Below are positions 16,162 through 23,776 of a DNA stretch of 64,000 bases, piece by piece. The position numbers and the translations under genes are program-made. Each line of letters begins with the position of its first letter. Within the stretch, counting starts at the first letter, position 1. This DNA is from Gemmatimonas sp. (lineage in GTDB: Bacteria > Gemmatimonadota > Gemmatimonadetes > Gemmatimonadales > Gemmatimonadaceae), in contig JAJKIR010000133.1 of the NCBI GenBank assembly GCA_021154325.1, positions 1 to 64,000 on the forward strand. The letters are read 5' to 3'. The notes beneath the pieces are model-generated. The model did no database searches. It saw only the letters and a list, made by a program, of their open reading frames with translations, and was not told the DNA's origin.

Positions 16162-17331
16162 ATGAGCACACAACGACTCTATCACACGGATTCATATCTG
16201 ACCGAGTTCGACGCTTGCGTCGTCGAAGTGGCGGACGACGGACGCCGCGTCTACCTCGACCAGACCGCGTTCTATCCGACCTCGGGCGGCCAGCCTCATG
16301 ATCTCGGTGCCCTGGGAGGTGCGCGTATCTCCGACGTGATCGACGAGGGAGAGCGCATCGCACACCTCGTGGAGAGCCCACTTCGCGACGAGAGCGCCGT
16401 CCACGGAGCCGTCGACTGGGAGCGGCGATTCGATCAAATGCAGCAGCACACCGGCCAGCATCTGCTCTCGGCCGTGCTCGAGGAGCTCTTCGGCTACCAC
16501 ACGGTGAGCGTGCACTTTGGCCGTGACTACTCGTCGCTCGATCTCGACGTCGAGTCGGTGAGCGGCCAGCGGATCGTCGAGGCGGAGACGCGGGCGAACG
16601 CAATCGTCGCGGAGAATCGCGCCGTGATGACGACCTTCGAGGACGCTTCGGAGGCGACGGGGCTGCGAAAGGAGAGTGGCCGTACTGGAATGCTGCGCAT
16701 CGTCTCGATCGCGGGGCTCGACCGGAGCGCGTGCGGCGGGACACACGTGCGCGTAACGGGCGAGATCGGCGCGATTCTCATTCGCAAGGTCGAGCGCGTG
16801 CGGAAGTCCGCCCGGCTCGAGTTCGTCTGCGGGTTGCGCGCGGTACGTCGCGCGCGCGCGGATTTCGAGTCGCTGACGCGCATCGCGGGAGCCCTCTCGG
16901 CGTCGCTCGACGACGCGCCGGCGCTCGTGGCAGCGCAGAGCGAGCTGCTGCGCGCGGCGGAGAACGAGCGCCGGCGAATGGAGCGCGAGCTCGCTGGCTA
17001 TCGCGCGAAGGCGTTGTACGACGCGGCGCCCGCGGACAGCCGCAACCTGCGTGTCGTTAGGCAGGAGGCCGCGAGCATGGACGAGCTGCGCACGCTGGCC
17101 CAGGCGACGATCGCGCTGCCGCGGGCGGTGCTCGTCGGCACGATCGGGGAGCCGCCGTCGCTCCTCCTCGCGACGGCCGAGGATACGGGGCTCGACGCCG
17201 GGCGGCTGCTGCGCGAGGGGGTGACGCGCGTCGGCGGGCGTGGCGGCGGCTCGTCACGCATCGCGCAGGGGAGCGTCCCGGACGCTGGGCGGCTCACGGA
17301 AGCGGTCGCGAGCGTGTTGAGCGCGCTCTAA
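16162..17331 (+). CDS. Alanyl-tRNA editing protein, AlaX-like with DHHA1-type tail
   Basis: A 389-residue protein homologous to the editing and C-terminal domains of AlaRS. The N-terminal part (YPTSGGQPHD) is the SGGQ beta-barrel domain. The zinc ligands of the editing core are HTGQH (His96, His100) and CGGTH (Cys191, His195). Residues after about 225 form a helical stretch and a DHHA1-like domain ending GGRGGGSSRIAQGS. Such AlaX-type (AlaX-L) enzymes hydrolyse mischarged Ser- or Gly-tRNAAla in trans. The ATG at 16162 gives the conserved N-terminus. It is divergent from the anchored hypothetical gene. Confidence 0.88.
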   Translation: MSTQRLYHTDSYLTEFDACVVEVADDGRRVYLDQTAFYPTSGGQPHDLGALGGARISDVIDEGERIAHLVESPLRDESAVHGAVDWERRFDQMQQHTGQHLLSAVLEELFGYHTVSVHFGRDYSSLDLDVESVSGQRIVEAETRANAIVAENRAVMTTFEDASEATGLRKESGRTGMLRIVSIAGLDRSACGGTHVRVTGEIGAILIRKVERVRKSARLEFVCGLRAVRRARADFESLTRIAGALSASLDDAPALVAAQSELLRAAENERRRMERELAGYRAKALYDAAPADSRNLRVVRQEAASMDELRTLAQATIALPRAVLVGTIGEPPSLLLATAEDTGLDAGRLLREGVTRVGGRGGGSSRIAQGSVPDAGRLTEAVASVLSAL

Positions 17332-17363
17332 CGTTCGGAAAGCGTAGGGAACCGGGCCGAGCG

Positions 17364-17393
17364 TTGACCGGTATGAGGCTCGCTAGGCATACT
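17364..17393 (+). promoter_or_regulatory. Possible sigma70-type promoter
   Basis: TTGACC at 17364-17369 and CATACT at 17388-17393 are separated by 18 bp, about 50 bp upstream of the first M16 peptidase start. The -35 matches consensus at five of six positions; the -10 is weaker. Confidence 0.35.
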
Positions 17394-17442
17394 TCTGTTC
17401 CTTCCATAGCTTTCGTCTGCCCTCCAACATAGGACGCGCATA

Positions 17443-18885
17443 GTGTCTCGGATTTTCCGATCCCCGGCGCGGGCGTACGGGCGCGGCGTGGCGACGGCGC
17501 TTCTCGGTGTGGCTCTGGCCGCTCCGATCGCGCCGGCGCAGAAGCCGTCGAGCTCCGCGACGCACGGCCAGATCACCATCCCGTTCGAGAAGTATCAGCT
17601 CGCGAACGGACTCACCGTCATCCTGTCACCGGACCACTCGGTGCCGACGGTCGCCGTCGACGTCATGTTCCACGTCGGCTCGAAGAATGAGGTGCCCGGC
17701 CGTACGGGCTTCGCGCACCTCTTCGAGCACGTGATGTTCACCGGATCCGGCCACGTCCCCTATGGGCTGCACGACAAGCTCACGGAGGGCGTCGGCGGGT
17801 TCAATAACGGCTCCACGAACAACGACATCACGACCTACTACGAGATCGTGCCGTCGAACTATCTCGAGTCGGCGATCTGGCTCGAGTCCGACCGCATGGG
17901 CTATCTGCTCGACGCGCTCGATCTCGACAAGCTGAACGCGCAGCGCGATATCGTGAAGAACGAGCGCCGGCAGCGCGTGGACAACCAGCCGTACGGACGC
18001 ACGAGCGAGATCCTCGACGCCGCCACATACCCGAAGGGTCACCCGTATTCCTGGCCGGTGATCGGGAGCATGACGGATCTCTCGGCGGCTTCGGTAGAGG
18101 ATGTGAAGAACTTCTTCCGAGTCTATTACGCGCCTAACAACGCCACGCTCACCATCGCGGGGGATTTCGAACCGGCCCAGGCGAAGGCGTGGGTCCAGAA
18201 GTACTTCGTGGATCTGCCACGCGGTAAGGCGATCGTGCGACCGCAGGTGCGGCTCGTGACGCTGGCGGGGGAGAAGCGGCTGGTGTTCGAGGACCGCGTG
18301 CAGGTGCCGCGACTCACTCTGTCGTGGCCGACCGTAGGCGAGACGAACGACGACGATCACGTGCTCGACGTGCTCGCGAGCGTGCTCGCGGGATCCCGAA
18401 CCTCGCGCCTTCAGAAGGAGCTCGTCTACGACCGACAGTGGGCGACGAGCGTGATCGCGGGCCAGGGCACGAGTGAGAACGCGGGCAAGTTTTTGATCAC
18501 GCTCACGCCACGGCCCGGGCACACGCTGACGGAGCTCGAGCTGGCGGCGGACTCGATCATCGAGCGACTCCAGCGCGACGGTCCGACGGACGACGAGGTG
18601 GCGCGCGCGAAAGCGGGCATCGAGCTCGGTTTCGTGAGCGGATTGGAATCCAATCTCAACAAGGCGTTCACCCTCGCCCAAGGGCAGGTGTTCCATAACG
18701 ATCCCGGGTTCTACCGCAAGCAGTACAGCGAAGCCCAGAGCGTGACGCCGGCGGAGGTGAAGCGCGTGGCGAACCGCTATCTCACGAAGGGCCGAGTCGT
18801 GCTCTCGGTCGTGCCGGTCGGCAAGAAGCAGGACGCCGCCAAGGCCGAGCAGAGCGTGACGGTCTCAGACGATGGAGCGAGATGA
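17443..18885 (+). CDS. M16 zinc peptidase, catalytic subunit
   Basis: A 480-residue secreted or periplasmic peptidase with an N-terminal signal sequence (RGVATALLGVALAAPIAPAQ). The inverted zinc motif HLFEH is at 92-96 and the third ligand Glu174 lies in IVKNERRQ. The C-terminal half is the inactive M16_C domain. A GTG start at 17443 is used because no ATG gives a signal peptide; no convincing ribosome site precedes it. Its stop overlaps the next gene's ATG (ATGA), so the two are coupled and probably form a heterodimer, as with M16B peptidases and mitochondrial processing peptidase. Confidence 0.9.
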   Translation: MSRIFRSPARAYGRGVATALLGVALAAPIAPAQKPSSSATHGQITIPFEKYQLANGLTVILSPDHSVPTVAVDVMFHVGSKNEVPGRTGFAHLFEHVMFTGSGHVPYGLHDKLTEGVGGFNNGSTNNDITTYYEIVPSNYLESAIWLESDRMGYLLDALDLDKLNAQRDIVKNERRQRVDNQPYGRTSEILDAATYPKGHPYSWPVIGSMTDLSAASVEDVKNFFRVYYAPNNATLTIAGDFEPAQAKAWVQKYFVDLPRGKAIVRPQVRLVTLAGEKRLVFEDRVQVPRLTLSWPTVGETNDDDHVLDVLASVLAGSRTSRLQKELVYDRQWATSVIAGQGTSENAGKFLITLTPRPGHTLTELELAADSIIERLQRDGPTDDEVARAKAGIELGFVSGLESNLNKAFTLAQGQVFHNDPGFYRKQYSEAQSVTPAEVKRVANRYLTKGRVVLSVVPVGKKQDAAKAEQSVTVSDDGAR

Positions 18886-20372
18886 TGAGCGTTTACTCTA
18901 TCCTGCGGCGGACCGTCGGCAGCGCGTTGATCGCGCCCGCGGCCGCGGCCTTGCTCGCGGCGCAGCAGCCCAAGACACCGGCGAAGCCGGCGTCGCTCGA
19001 TCGGACGGCGATTCCCACTCCCGGCAGCGCGCCCGAGCTTCGCGTCCCGACCTGGACGTCGATGAAGCTGGCGAATGGCGCGCAGCTCATCGTGTCGTCG
19101 CGGCACGACCTGCCGCTCGTCTCGTTCGACATCAACTTCGTTGGCGGGAGCAATCAGTATGATCCCGCGACCAAGCCCGGCGTGGGCGAGTTCGCGGGCG
19201 CGATGCTGAGTGAAGGGACGGCGACGAAGAGCGGCGACGACATCTCGAACGCGCTGCAGCTCCTCGGGACGGGGGTGCGCATCGGCGTTGGCGACGAGTC
19301 GGGCTCGATCGGATTTCTCGCGACGAGCGACAAGGTCGAGCGCGTGCTCCAGATCGTCGAGGACATGCTCGTGAATCCGTCGTTCCCGAACGACGCCATC
19401 GAGCGCTACCGGGCGCGCCGCCTCGTCGCGCTCACGCAGGCGAAGGATCGGACGTCGGCGATCGCGGGTCGGGTCTTCCCGAAGGTGTTGTACACGACGG
19501 CGCATCCATACGGACGATCGGTGACCGAACAGTCCGTGGCCGCAATCACGCGCGACGACATCGTGAGCTTCGCCCGGACGTACTTCACGCCGGGCCATGC
19601 GATCATCACCGTCGTTGGTGACGTCGAGCCGAACGCGGTGCGGACGATGATCGAGCGCGTGCTCGCGCCCTGGAGCAGCGGCGGCACGATGCCGAGCTTC
19701 AATTATCCGACGGTCACGGAGCCGAAGGCGACGACGATCTATCTCGTCGATAAGCCAGGCGCGGCGCAGTCGAGCTTCGCGATCGGACTGCCCGGTCCGG
19801 CGCGCAGCACGTCCGACTACTTCGCGCTCGAGGTGCTGAACACGATGTTCGGCGGGATGTTCCAGTCGCGGCTCAACGCGAACATCCGCGAGCAGAAGGG
19901 CTACAGCTACGGCGTCGGCTCGCGCTTCTCGTACGGCAAGGGGCCGGGCCCGTTCGAGGCGGGCGGCGAGATCGTGACGGCAAAGTCGGACAGCGCGCTG
20001 ATCGAGTTCATGAAGGAGCTGCGCGGGATTCGCGGCGGTCGTCCGATTACCGATGAGGAGCTGAAGACGGCGGAAGACAATCTCGTGCAAGGCCTGCCGC
20101 AGAACTTCTCTTCGGTGCGGGCCGTGAATGGCTCGATCAGCGACATCTATCTCGAGGATCTGCCGCAGGACTACTATCAGAACTATGCGCGCAGCGTTCG
20201 CGCGGTGACGAAGGACGATCTGGCGCGGGTCGCGAACAAGTACATCGACCCGGACCACCTCGCGATCGTGATCGTCGGCGACCGGAAGCAGATCGAGGGC
20301 CCGCTCAAAGCGACCGGCATCGCGCCGATTGTGCTGCTCGATCTGAACGGGGATCCGGTCGCGGTACCGTAG
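18882..20372 (+). CDS. M16 family protein, non-catalytic partner
   Basis: A 496-residue M16 homologue with a signal peptide. Where the zinc motif should lie, the sequence reads GVGEFAGAMLSEGT (about 101-113), so both histidines and the catalytic glutamate of HxxEH are lost. The C-terminal half keeps the conserved substrate-binding region (REQKGYSYGVGS). In paired M16B peptidases the partner lacking HxxEH supplies this R/Y motif to complete the active site, so a regulatory or substrate-binding role is likely. It overlaps the catalytic gene by 4 bp. The stop codon TAG runs into the heptamer array that follows. Confidence 0.9.
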   Translation: MMSVYSILRRTVGSALIAPAAAALLAAQQPKTPAKPASLDRTAIPTPGSAPELRVPTWTSMKLANGAQLIVSSRHDLPLVSFDINFVGGSNQYDPATKPGVGEFAGAMLSEGTATKSGDDISNALQLLGTGVRIGVGDESGSIGFLATSDKVERVLQIVEDMLVNPSFPNDAIERYRARRLVALTQAKDRTSAIAGRVFPKVLYTTAHPYGRSVTEQSVAAITRDDIVSFARTYFTPGHAIITVVGDVEPNAVRTMIERVLAPWSSGGTMPSFNYPTVTEPKATTIYLVDKPGAAQSSFAIGLPGPARSTSDYFALEVLNTMFGGMFQSRLNANIREQKGYSYGVGSRFSYGKGPGPFEAGGEIVTAKSDSALIEFMKELRGIRGGRPITDEELKTAEDNLVQGLPQNFSSVRAVNGSISDIYLEDLPQDYYQNYARSVRAVTKDDLARVANKYIDPDHLAIVIVGDRKQIEGPLKATGIAPIVLLDLNGDPVAVP

Positions 20373-20433
20373 AGAGCAGAGAGTGGAGAGTAGAGAGTGA
20401 ACTGCACTACTCTCTACTCTCTACTCTCTACTC
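20371..20433. repeat. Heptamer array AGAGAGY / ACTCTCT filling a convergent spacer
   Basis: Forward units AGAGAGC, AGAGAGT, GGAGAGT, AGAGAGT (20371-20398), a loop containing GTGAACTGC (20397-20405), then three perfect ACTCTCT units (20409-20429) and a partial fourth. The units pair to form a long stem. The array starts inside the stop codon of the M16 gene and ends next to the stop codon of Hsp20, so it occupies the whole 59-bp spacer. Confidence 0.92.
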
Positions 20434-21289
20434 ATCCGCGCACATCAATGCGTCGTGCGCGGGATGCTTGCTGTGGCGGCTTCGGGAGTGTCACCTCGAG
20501 CACGCCATCCTTGAATGTCGCGTTGCAGCGCGAGGCGTCGATTCCTTCGGGGAGCGGGATCGCGCGATAAAAACTTCCGTAACTCCGCTCGCTGCGATAG
20601 AACCCCTCGTTGTCGTCCTCGACGTCGCTGCGGCGCTCGCCGCGGATGATCAGGGCGTCCTCATCGAGCTCGACGTCGACGTTCTCGCGCGACAGACCCG
20701 GTAAATCGGCGCGCACGACGAGATTGTTGCCGCGCTCGAGGACCTCGACCTGAGGCGCCCAGAGACTTCCGAACGACGATTGCTGCACGCTGCCCTGCCC
20801 ACGGCGCTGCACACTCTGCTGCCCACGTTGTGTCGCGGGAGCACTCGAGCTGCCTGACGAGGGCGCGCCCAGCGAGCGCTGACGCGACGATGGCCAGAGC
20901 TCCGCATTGGCTTGGCTGGAGCCGAACATCCCCGGATGTGTGAAGCCGAAGTCCGAGAAGAGGCGATCCATGTCCTCCATCATCCGACGCATCAGGGCGA
21001 AGGGCGTGTTGTTCGCGCCGGAGCTCGGCGCGGTGTTGCTCCTACCCTCACGACCGACATTACCGCGCTGGGCGGACGCGCCCGGCCGCATGTTGCCCTG
21101 CTCGTTGGACGTGCGCAGCTCACGCTCCTGATCGCCGCGGGCTGACGAGTCAGCCGTTCCGGAACTCGCTTCGGTTGCCGCTGTGCCTTGCGTCGCCGTG
21201 CCTTGTCGTCGCGTGGTGCCTGCGTTGTCGCCGCTCGCGGTGCGGCCGCTCGACCGCTCATCCCCGCGACCACTCGTTCGTGATGCCAT
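20432..21289 (-). CDS. Hsp20/alpha-crystallin small heat-shock protein with long disordered N-terminus
   Basis: A 285-residue chaperone. The last ~110 residues form the alpha-crystallin domain (WAPQVEVLERGNNLVVRADLPG, then LIIRGERRSDVEDDNEG, RSYGSFYRAIPLPEGI and FKDGVLEVTLPKP). The usual short helix FALMRRMMEDMDRLFSDFGF is present near residue 98. It is preceded by about 95 residues and followed by about 70 residues of Ser/Gly/Gln/Arg-rich, apparently disordered sequence, so the protein is nearly twice the usual length. The ATG at 21289 follows GAGGAGAG, which fixes the start. It is convergent with the M16 pair. Confidence 0.9.
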   Translation of the reverse strand: MASRTSGRGDERSSGRTASGDNAGTTRRQGTATQGTAATEASSGTADSSARGDQERELRTSNEQGNMRPGASAQRGNVGREGRSNTAPSSGANNTPFALMRRMMEDMDRLFSDFGFTHPGMFGSSQANAELWPSSRQRSLGAPSSGSSSAPATQRGQQSVQRRGQGSVQQSSFGSLWAPQVEVLERGNNLVVRADLPGLSRENVDVELDEDALIIRGERRSDVEDDNEGFYRSERSYGSFYRAIPLPEGIDASRCNATFKDGVLEVTLPKPPQQASRARRIDVRG

Positions 21290-21598
21290 GATGCTCTCCT
21301 CGTTCGAGCCCAACCGTGCGCCGACGACCAATTCGCGCCGGCGCGTTGATCGTTTCATCAACCTCATGTCAGTCGCGGCAAGTGAAATGCCAACCCGGCA
21401 TTGTGCGCTCCGCCGGCCACGCATACATTGCGCGGACCTGTCGGGCAAATCAGCTGCCCGGCTCACTCGATCAGGCCGATGCGCAACCTCACGCACAACC
21501 CGGGATTTGTATCCGCTGGCGTCACCAGCGCTGCCGTCACGGCCGCGCCGGTACGCACACGATTCCTGCACTGATCGATCGATCGCCTGAGCATGCGA
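21290..21598. other. Spacer without a recognisable gene
   Basis: This stretch between Hsp20 and the MATE leader has an open frame on the minus strand that extends the Hsp20 frame, but its composition and the clear ribosome site downstream argue against it being translated. I see no convincing promoter or small gene in it. A strong hairpin follows at 21599. Confidence 0.5.
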
Positions 21599-21630
21599 AA
21601 GGGGCGGCACCGATCTCGGTGCCGCCCCTT
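21599..21630 (+). terminator. Perfect 15-bp hairpin upstream of the MATE gene
   Basis: AAGGGGCGGCACCGA and its exact complement (21616-21630) are separated by 2 nt, preceded by a further A and followed by CTCAC. It has the appearance of a rho-independent terminator without a long U-run, or of a leader hairpin, 29 bp upstream of the MATE start codon. No plus-strand gene precedes it. Confidence 0.55.
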
Positions 21631-21658
21631 CTCACGTTTCACTCCAGGCATTCCCGTC

Positions 21659-23107
21659 ATGTCATCCGATATCACTGAAACGCTCGATCCACGCGCCGCT
21701 GCCGCACCGCCCCCTGCGCTCGAGGGGTTCTGGTCCGGCGTGCGCGAGGCGTTGCGCGGGTCGCGACGCGACTACACCGAAGGCGCAATCGGCCGTGCGA
21801 TCCTCGTGCTCGCCGTGCCGATGGTGCTCGAGATGGTCATGGAGAGCATCTTCGCCGTCTGTGACGTGTTCTTCGTGTCACGGCTCGGGGCGGATGCCGT
21901 CGCGACGGTGGGACTCACCGAGTCGATGCTCACGATCATCTATGGGCTGGCGATGGGGCTCGCGATCGGGGCGACGGCGATGGTGGCGCGCCGTACCGGC
22001 GAGCGCGACGCCGATGGTGCCGCACGCGCGGCTGTCCAGGCGATCGCGCTCGGGATCGGTGTCGCGATCGTCCTCGGTGTCGCCGGCGTGTTGGCGGCGC
22101 CCTGGCTGCTGCATGCGATGGGTGCGTCGCCAAGTCTGCTCGCCGTGGGCACACCGTACGCGCGCATCATGTTCGGCGGCAACGCGACGATCCTGCTGCT
22201 CTTCCTGGTGAACGCGATCTTTCGCGGTGCCGGCGACGCGGCGATCGCGATGCGCGTTCTCTGGCTGGCGAACGCGATCAACATCGCGCTCGGGCCGTGC
22301 CTCATCTTCGGCCTCGGCCCATTCCCCGCACTTGGGGTGAAGGGAGCGGCAATCGCGACGAACATCGGGCGCGGCATCGGCGCGTTGTTCGCGCTCAGCC
22401 GACTCGTGCGCAGCCGCGGCGCGCGCGTCTCGATCGGGCGGCGGCACATGCGGCTCGAGCCCGCCGTGCTCATTCGGCTCGTGCGTCTCTCGGCGAGCGG
22501 TACACTGCAGGCGCTGATCGGCACGGCAAGCTGGATCGGCTTGATTCGCATTCTCTCAACGTTCGGAAGCTCGGTGCTCGCGGGCTATACGATCGGCATT
22601 CGCGTCGTCGTCTTCGCGCTGCTGCCGTCGTGGGGGCTGTCGAACGCCGGGGCGACGATGGTCGGACAGGCACTGGGCGCACGGAAGCCCGAGCGGGCCG
22701 AGCGCGCGGTGTGGATCGCGGGGTCTTACAACGTGTGCTTCCTCGGCGTGGTCGGTGCGCTGTTCGTGCTCTTCGCGCGTCCGATCGCGCACATCTTCAC
22801 GACCGATCCGGCAGTGGTGCCAAGCGCGGTCGACGCGCTGCGCATCATCGCGCTCGGCTTCGCGTTCTACGCGTACGGGATGGTGCTGTCGGCCGCCTTC
22901 AACGGCGCCGGCGACACGACGACGCCGACAGTGCTGAACATCGTCGTCTTCTGGCTGTGGGAGATTCCGCTCGCCTTCGTGCTCTCGAAGACGCTCGGCT
23001 TCGGGCCGCGCGGGGTCTACGTCGCGGTGGCAGTGGCGTTTTCGACGCTCGCGGTCGTGAGCGCGGTGATCTTCCGGCGCGGGAAGTGGAAGACGCGCGC
23101 GGTGTAG
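21659..23107 (+). CDS. MATE family efflux transporter
   Basis: A 482-residue, 12-helix multidrug and toxin extrusion protein. Two internally related halves are visible (VPMVLEMVMESIFAVCDVFF in the first, ASGTLQALIGTASWIGLIRI in the second), and the loop SNAGATMVGQALGARKPERA matches the family. Such carriers expel cationic drugs or flavin-like compounds in exchange for Na+ or H+. The ATG at 21659 is preferred; an upstream frame runs through the hairpin. It ends in a spacer filled with an 11-nt inverted repeat array. Confidence 0.9.
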   Translation: MSSDITETLDPRAAAAPPPALEGFWSGVREALRGSRRDYTEGAIGRAILVLAVPMVLEMVMESIFAVCDVFFVSRLGADAVATVGLTESMLTIIYGLAMGLAIGATAMVARRTGERDADGAARAAVQAIALGIGVAIVLGVAGVLAAPWLLHAMGASPSLLAVGTPYARIMFGGNATILLLFLVNAIFRGAGDAAIAMRVLWLANAINIALGPCLIFGLGPFPALGVKGAAIATNIGRGIGALFALSRLVRSRGARVSIGRRHMRLEPAVLIRLVRLSASGTLQALIGTASWIGLIRILSTFGSSVLAGYTIGIRVVVFALLPSWGLSNAGATMVGQALGARKPERAERAVWIAGSYNVCFLGVVGALFVLFARPIAHIFTTDPAVVPSAVDALRIIALGFAFYAYGMVLSAAFNGAGDTTTPTVLNIVVFWLWEIPLAFVLSKTLGFGPRGVYVAVAVAFSTLAVVSAVIFRRGKWKTRAV

Positions 23108-23150
23108 TGATCGTGAGCAACTAAGATCTCTCGTTAGGCGGCCGTCGAAT

Positions 23151-23261
23151 TGCATAGCACGGACAGGGCTGGACACGGCGCGGACAAATCGCGGATCAAC
23201 TCCAACACTACAGTGGTCCGCGACGCGTCCGCGCTTTGTCCGGCTTTGTCCGTGCTATGCA
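23151..23261. repeat. Inverted array of about 11-nt GGACA units
   Basis: The left arm reads TGCATAGCAC, then GGACAGGGCT, GGACACGGCGC, GGACAAATCGC. The complement of the right arm reads TGCATAGCAC, GGACAAAGCC, GGACAAAGCGC, GGACGCGTCGC. The arms match in order and spacing and flank about 25 nt. The array lies in the convergent spacer between the MATE gene and a small membrane-protein gene. Confidence 0.85.
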
Positions 23262-23318
23262 GTTGATCTCCGCTATAGGAACGGCCTTTCCAGGCCCGCG
23301 GAACCGACGCGATCCGAA

Positions 23319-23579
23319 CTACGGAGTCTTCGTCGCCCCGCCGCCAGTGCCGCCGCCAGTCCCACCAGTGCCGCCGCCGGACCCACCGGAGCCGCTCCCA
23401 CCAGACTGACCCGGCACGTTCACGTTGAGGTTCGTCGTGCTGGAGCGGTGGAAGCCGCCGCCAAAGATGAACCAGCCGATGACCAGCAACAGGATGATCA
23501 CCACGACCGCCCAGACGGCTCCCGAGCCGCCACGCGACTCGCCGCTCGAGGGCGTTTGCTGAATGTTGACGTCCGCCAT
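23319..23579 (-). CDS. Small single-pass membrane protein with Gly-rich tail
   Basis: An 86-residue protein: a short polar N-terminus, one membrane helix (AVWAVVVIILLLVIGWFIF), the segment NLNVNVPGQ and a Gly/Ser/Thr tail made of GGTGG-type repeats. GGAGGGAAAG precedes the ATG at 23579. Function unknown; similar small anchored Gly-rich proteins are common in GC-rich genomes. Confidence 0.75.
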   Translation of the reverse strand: MADVNIQQTPSSGESRGGSGAVWAVVVIILLLVIGWFIFGGGFHRSSTTNLNVNVPGQSGGSGSGGSGGGTGGTGGGTGGGATKTP

Positions 23580-23776
23580 CTTTCCCTCCGTCCTATGGAC
23601 TCCGCCGGCCCTCTTGCCAGCGGATTGCGCGATCGCCCGCGGCTGCCGAGCGTCTTGCCGGTCTCGTCATATGCTTGGCGCGTGCCAGAGACCGCCGGGA
23701 CCGGCCTCTTCCGGCATCTAGCCGACCCGGCGATCGGCGTGCAGCCTTATGCCGATTCGATTTCCGGGGATGGCCC

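Noticed and set aside
18777-20258. 493-codon open frame on the minus strand opposite the second M16 gene
   Set aside because: Arginine- and alanine-rich shadow of the M16 gene with no conserved motif. Similar shadows at 17626-18696 and 12695-13813 were also left out.
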